Positions 59,586-64,000 of a stretch of 64,000 nt of DNA are shown piece by piece. Source of the DNA: Paenibacillus athensensis (lineage in GTDB: Bacteria > Bacillota > Bacilli > Paenibacillales > NBRC-103111); assembly GCF_004514475.2 (NCBI RefSeq), contig NZ_MYFO02000001.1, forward strand, positions 62,001 to 126,000, in the 5' to 3' direction. Under the pieces are notes generated by a model, which searched no databases, was not told where the DNA came from, and saw only the letters and a program-made list of their open reading frames with translations. How positions within the stretch are numbered: the stretch's first letter is position 1; each line of letters opens with the position of its first letter. Both the position numbers and the translations under genes were made by a program.

Positions 59586-60740
59586 ATGGTGGAGGAACAG
59601 CGGCAAATCGGGGAGCAAGCGGCAGCGTTTATTCGGGAATGTTATGGCGAATGGGGCAAAGGGGAGGACGAGCTGCAGGCACGGCTGGATGAAGTAGCGC
59701 GCAGCATTGCGCTCACCGGCAGCTACGTGCAGACGGAAGAGGAGGCGCGGCACGGAGCGCGTATGGCTTGGCGCAACAGCAGCCGCTGTATCGGCCGGCT
59801 GTTCTGGAAGACGCTGGAGGTATTCGACGAGCGGGAACTGGACAGCGAGGAGGCGATCGCGGAAGCGCTGCTTCGCCATATGCGGTATGCGACCAACGGA
59901 GGCCGGGTGCGCCCGGCCATCACCTTGTTTGCGCCGCGTGGCGTTGGCCGGCAAATACGGATTTGGAACCATCAGCTTGTCCGGTACGCCGGCTATGAAA
60001 CCGAGCGGGGGCTGGTCGGCGATCCGGCTTCGCTTGCGTTCACGGCTGTATGCCGCTCGCTCGGCTGGAAGGGCGCCGGAGGGCCGTTTGATGTTTTGCC
60101 GCTCGTTGTGCAGGTGGACGATCGGCCGCCCCGCTGGTATGCGATTCCCGAGGAATGCGTGCTGGAGGTGCCGCTGACGCACCCGCAGCTGCCAGGCTTC
60201 GCAGAGCTCGGGCTGAAATGGTATGCGGTGCCGTTTATTGCGGATATGAGGCTGGAGATCGGCGGCTTGTCCTATACGGCCGCGCCATTTAACGGGTGGT
60301 ATATGGAGACGGAGATCGGCGCCCGCAATCTTGCCGATGCGAACCGTTACGATCAGCTGCCGCGGGTAGCCGAGCTTATGAGCCTGGATACCAGCACGCA
60401 TGCCTCGCTGTGGAAGGACAGGGCGCTGGTCGAGCTGAATGCCGCAGTGCTGCATTCTTTCCGTGCCGCTCGGGTCAGCGTGGTCGATCATCATACGGCG
60501 GCCGAGCAATTCCAGCTGTTCGAGCAGCAGGAGGCGGCGTGCGGCCGGGCGGTGAACGGCAACTGGTCATGGCTGATTCCGCCCATGTCGCCGGCAACGA
60601 CGGCGATTTGGGCCAAATCGTACAAGGAGACGCGGGTGACGCCGAACTATTTTTATCAAAAAAGCCCTTACGCGCCGGAGCGCGTCGGCGAAGCTCCCGC
60701 GGCGCTTGCTGCGGCTTGCCCGTTTCACGCGTCGCGCTAG
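59586..60740 (+). CDS. nos: Nitric oxide synthase oxygenase
   Basis: 384 residues. The heme-binding Cys is in WRNSSRCIGR (Cys68), followed by the conserved HMRYATNGGRVRPAIT, VQVDDRPPRWYAIPEE, AAPFNGWYMETEIGARNL and the pterin-side GNWSWLIPPMSPATTAIW. It is the oxygenase domain only, as in other bacterial enzymes, so reduction must come from another flavoprotein. It makes NO and citrulline from arginine; NO protects against oxidative stress and antibiotics in bacilli. ATG 59586 fits the family start better than the upstream ATG at 59565. The ORF ends at 60740, next to a permease remnant. Confidence 0.94.
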   Translation: MVEEQRQIGEQAAAFIRECYGEWGKGEDELQARLDEVARSIALTGSYVQTEEEARHGARMAWRNSSRCIGRLFWKTLEVFDERELDSEEAIAEALLRHMRYATNGGRVRPAITLFAPRGVGRQIRIWNHQLVRYAGYETERGLVGDPASLAFTAVCRSLGWKGAGGPFDVLPLVVQVDDRPPRWYAIPEECVLEVPLTHPQLPGFAELGLKWYAVPFIADMRLEIGGLSYTAAPFNGWYMETEIGARNLADANRYDQLPRVAELMSLDTSTHASLWKDRALVELNAAVLHSFRAARVSVVDHHTAAEQFQLFEQQEAACGRAVNGNWSWLIPPMSPATTAIWAKSYKETRVTPNYFYQKSPYAPERVGEAPAALAAACPFHASR

Positions 60741-60829
60741 AATCCAAGCGCAGCTGTGCAAGCAGCACGACGCTTGCGACGCCGGATCGAGCCGCAGCGT
60801 GCGATGGTACGGCAGGCCCTCGGCTTGTA

Positions 60830-61420
60830 TACGGGATTGGCTCAATCGCCAAGAGCGGACTGACGCCGGTTCGGCTTGTGCTTGCAGGCGCGGCTGTGTC
60901 GGCGCTGCTCACGGCGCTCAGTGAAGGCATTGCGCTGCACTACCGGATCGGCCAGGAGCTGGCTTTCTGGTATGTCGGCGGTGTAGCCGGCACAAGCTGG
61001 ACGCAGCTGAAAATCATGTCCCCCTGGACGGCGGCAGCACTGCTGGGCGCGTTGGCTTTGTCGCGCTCGATTACGATGCTGAGCCTGGGCGAAGAGGTAG
61101 CGCGCGGATTGGATCTGCGCAGCGGACGGGTAAAGCTGGCCGGTGCTGTGATCGTGTTCGTATTGGCCGGGGCGGCCGTATCGGTCGTCAGAGCGGTCGG
61201 CTTCATCGGCCTGATCGGGCCGCATCTGGCAAAGCGGCTGGTCGGACCGCGACATCAGGCGTTGCTGCTGGCTTCGGCGCTGACGGGCGGCTTGCTGCTG
61301 CTGGTAGCCGACACGGTCGGGCGCGTGCTGCTGCAGCCGTCGGAGGTTCCGGCGGGCATCGTCGTGGCCGTGATCGGCGCGCCGTATTTTCTGTATTTGA
61401 TGACGCGATCGGGGCGTTAG
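60830..61420 (+). pseudogene. FecCD-type iron-siderophore permease remnant (C-terminal part)
   Basis: The frame from about 60830 to the stop at 61418-61420 encodes about 195 residues of a FecCD ABC permease (SGLTPVRLVLAGAAVSALL, ELAFWYVGGVAGTSW, RAVGFIGLIGPHLAKRLVG, PSEVPAGIVVAVIGAPYFLYL), that is the C-terminal 55-60 percent. The N-terminal membrane helices are missing, and upstream in the same frame only nitric oxide synthase DNA read out of frame occurs. No start codon with a ribosome binding site is seen. Hence a truncated gene left by deletion or rearrangement; no other siderophore transport gene is next to it. Confidence 0.85.
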
Positions 61421-61472
61421 CGCAGGGAACGTCATAGGTGGGCCAAGACGGTATTAGGGATATGCAGTACAA

Positions 61473-61503
61473 AAAACGGAGGCAAGCGCGCCTCCGTTTT
61501 GTT
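61473..61503 (+). terminator. Terminator after the FecCD remnant
   Basis: ACGGAGG and CCTCCGT (with flanking A and T runs) pair around an 8-nt loop and end in TTTTGTT. It lies about 50 nt after the stop. Confidence 0.8.
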
Positions 61504-61636
61504 CTCGTTCTGCCGGTCTCGCCCGATTCATGGGGGGACAAGGCGAAACCGGCGCGAGTCGGCTTGAGCCGGGCGGCGTCGTTGACCGGACCAACAAGCC
61601 TTACGGCCTTGCCCTTCGGTCTGACGCCAAGCCAGC

Positions 61637-61891
61637 TTACGGCTTCGTGACTTCGCCTTTGTAGTAACACACTTTAAATACGGTATACGTATTGGAGTAA
61701 ATCAAGTTGAGAGTGCCGAAATAGCCTTCAGCGTCGCTGTAAGGAATCGACTGCTCGCAATAGCCGAATTGCGATGTCGTGATGTTTTGGTAAACCGTTT
61801 TCGTATCAGCGGCAAAAACAGCCGTACTCACGCCCAGCGCCAGCGTCAAGGACAGCAGCGCGGTCATACTTTTTTTCCATGCGTTCATCAT
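61637..61891 (-). CDS. Small secreted protein with two cysteines
   Basis: 84 residues from ATG 61891 (or 61888) behind AAAGGAGGTGAGC. A signal peptide ends near STAVFAA (about residue 28). The mature part of about 56 residues is rich in Tyr, Thr and Ser, with Cys residues in FGYCEQS and FKVCYYKG that could form one disulphide. No family recognised. It may be an extracellular signal, inhibitor or antimicrobial peptide. It stands alone on the minus strand, with a GC-rich region on its promoter side. Confidence 0.65.
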   Translation of the reverse strand: MMNAWKKSMTALLSLTLALGVSTAVFAADTKTVYQNITTSQFGYCEQSIPYSDAEGYFGTLNLIYSNTYTVFKVCYYKGEVTKP

Positions 61892-62009
61892 GCTCACCTC
61901 CTTTCATCGGGAAGGCTCGACGTATTACGAGGCGATTATAGCACAAGCAGCGAAGCGCAGGAATCATTTACCATTTAATGGTTGAATAGAGAAAATAAAA
62001 GTGGAAAAT

Positions 62010-62040
62010 GCAAAAGTCGATGAGGTCACGACTTTTTTAC
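62010..62040 (+). terminator. Hairpin with T run
   Basis: AAAGTCG and CGACTTT pair around a 9-nt loop, followed by TTT. Its gene is unclear; it may belong to a deleted upstream gene. Confidence 0.45.
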
Positions 62041-62059
62041 CTTATGGGGGCTGAATACG

Positions 62060-62375
62060 ATGCGCAAGGATAAAACGGGGCCGGTGTGCAAGCGATGGCT
62101 GGAGAAGCTGTTCGGCTGGATGATGCCGCGCGGGGCCAACAAGCTGGGGCTGTCGAAAATGAATTTTGGCGGGATCGGTCGCAAGCTGATTCAGCATATC
62201 ATCACCAAGCATAATGCGCCTGATCGAGCTGGCAAAGGAGCAAGGCGTCAAATTTGTCGCCTGTACGATGACGATGGATTTGCTGGGGCTGCAGAAAGAG
62301 GAGCGAAGGGACGCCCGCAAAGGCGTCTCTTTTGCTGCATCAAAAAAGAACCTGACAAGATTGTCCGGTCCTTGA
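62060..62375 (+). pseudogene. DsrE/DsrF-like protein remnant with frameshift
   Basis: The first frame (62060 to about 62217) reads LEKLFGWMMPRGANKLGLSK and a matching continuation (MNFGGIGRKLIQHI), typical of the middle of DsrE/F/H-like peroxiredoxin-type proteins. After a shift near 62218 another frame continues with LIELAKEQGVKFVACTMTMD and LLGLQKEE, the C-terminal core of the same family. The N-terminal third is missing, and the true end is replaced by a terminator-like hairpin. So the gene has suffered an N-terminal deletion, a frameshift and a 3' change; a few bases at the joint appear lost. Confidence 0.75.
62307..62333 (+). terminator. Terminator-like hairpin inside the DsrE remnant
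   Basis: GGGACGCC and GGCGTCTC pair (G-U included) around a 6-nt loop, followed by TTTT. It ends the decayed gene. Confidence 0.6.
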
Positions 62376-62522
62376 CATTGCGTATCGCAGCTTGAAATGG
62401 TATACTTGGCCTACGACTATTTTTTAAAATGGTCATAACTTATTCATCTTACATCTTAATATTATCATGGTGGCGAGACCTTGTCAACGGTTTTTCTAAA
62501 TTTCGCTGGGAGGCGTGATGGC

Positions 62523-64000
<1,478 letters not shown>

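Noticed and set aside
60296-61420. Reading the permease remnant as a fusion starting inside the nitric oxide synthase gene
   Set aside because: The first about 180 codons are NOS DNA in the wrong frame with no similarity to a permease; the homology starts only near 60830.
62400-62520. Rifamycin-associated element upstream of the Rph-like gene
   Set aside because: No matching inverted GC-rich element in the AT-rich upstream region, so rifampicin control cannot be argued from sequence.

Overview
The window looks like chromosomal DNA of a GC-rich Gram-positive bacterium of the Paenibacillaceae (Paenibacillus or a close relative). The signs are strong AAGGAGG-type ribosome binding sites, an SLH-anchored surface protein, YesM/YesN (LytS-type) two-component pairs beside carbohydrate genes, secreted glycoside hydrolases with CBM and fascin-like modules, a bacterial nitric oxide synthase, and a ydaKLMN-type exopolysaccharide operon. 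No rRNA, tRNA, CRISPR array, insertion sequence or phage gene was seen.

Layout. 1-15.5 kb is polysaccharide and surface biology: an SLH/FN3 protein (5' end cut off), a sensor kinase/regulator pair, a secreted GH30 enzyme, a tiny secreted peptide, an HD + Hsp90-like ATPase, a multidomain GH16 laminarinase with an unusual leader, a pentapeptide-repeat protein and a VOC protein. 15.5-36.3 kb is a biosynthetic gene cluster behind a divergent LuxR-type regulator. 36.4-38.8 kb is a less GC-rich accessory patch (DUF5984-like protein, membrane protein, 31-residue membrane peptide, lipoprotein). 39-48.2 kb is a sugar-sensing and uptake locus of the XylFII-LytS-YesN / XylF-ABC type. 48.5-55.8 kb is a c-di-GMP-linked exopolysaccharide operon. 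56-64 kb holds TspO, a YihY family protein, an MFS transporter, nitric oxide synthase and three decayed genes (FecCD permease remnant, DsrE-like remnant, frameshifted PEP-synthase/Rph-like gene).

The most notable system is the cluster at 16.7-35.7 kb. It contains a complete glutamate mutase set (GlmS, GlmE and the GlmL reactivator), two stand-alone adenylating enzymes, three discrete acyl carrier proteins and a PLP-dependent decarboxylase of the DAP-decarboxylase/BtrK/VinO fold. It also has an acyl-CoA dehydrogenase-like flavoenzyme, a luciferase-like monooxygenase (as BtrO is), a DegT-type aminotransferase, a TrpB2-like PLP enzyme, three BtrH-like acyltransferase-fold proteins and a 507-residue orphan. 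No PKS or NRPS module is present. Inferred logic: glutamate becomes 3-methylaspartate, is activated onto a carrier protein, decarboxylated to a beta-amino acyl-ACP (3-amino-2-methylpropionyl), possibly aminoacyl-protected and tailored, then transferred to an acceptor by BtrH-like proteins. This combines vicenistatin-type beta-amino acid chemistry with butirosin-type side-chain transfer. I do not recognise this combination as a described pathway, but I could not search databases.
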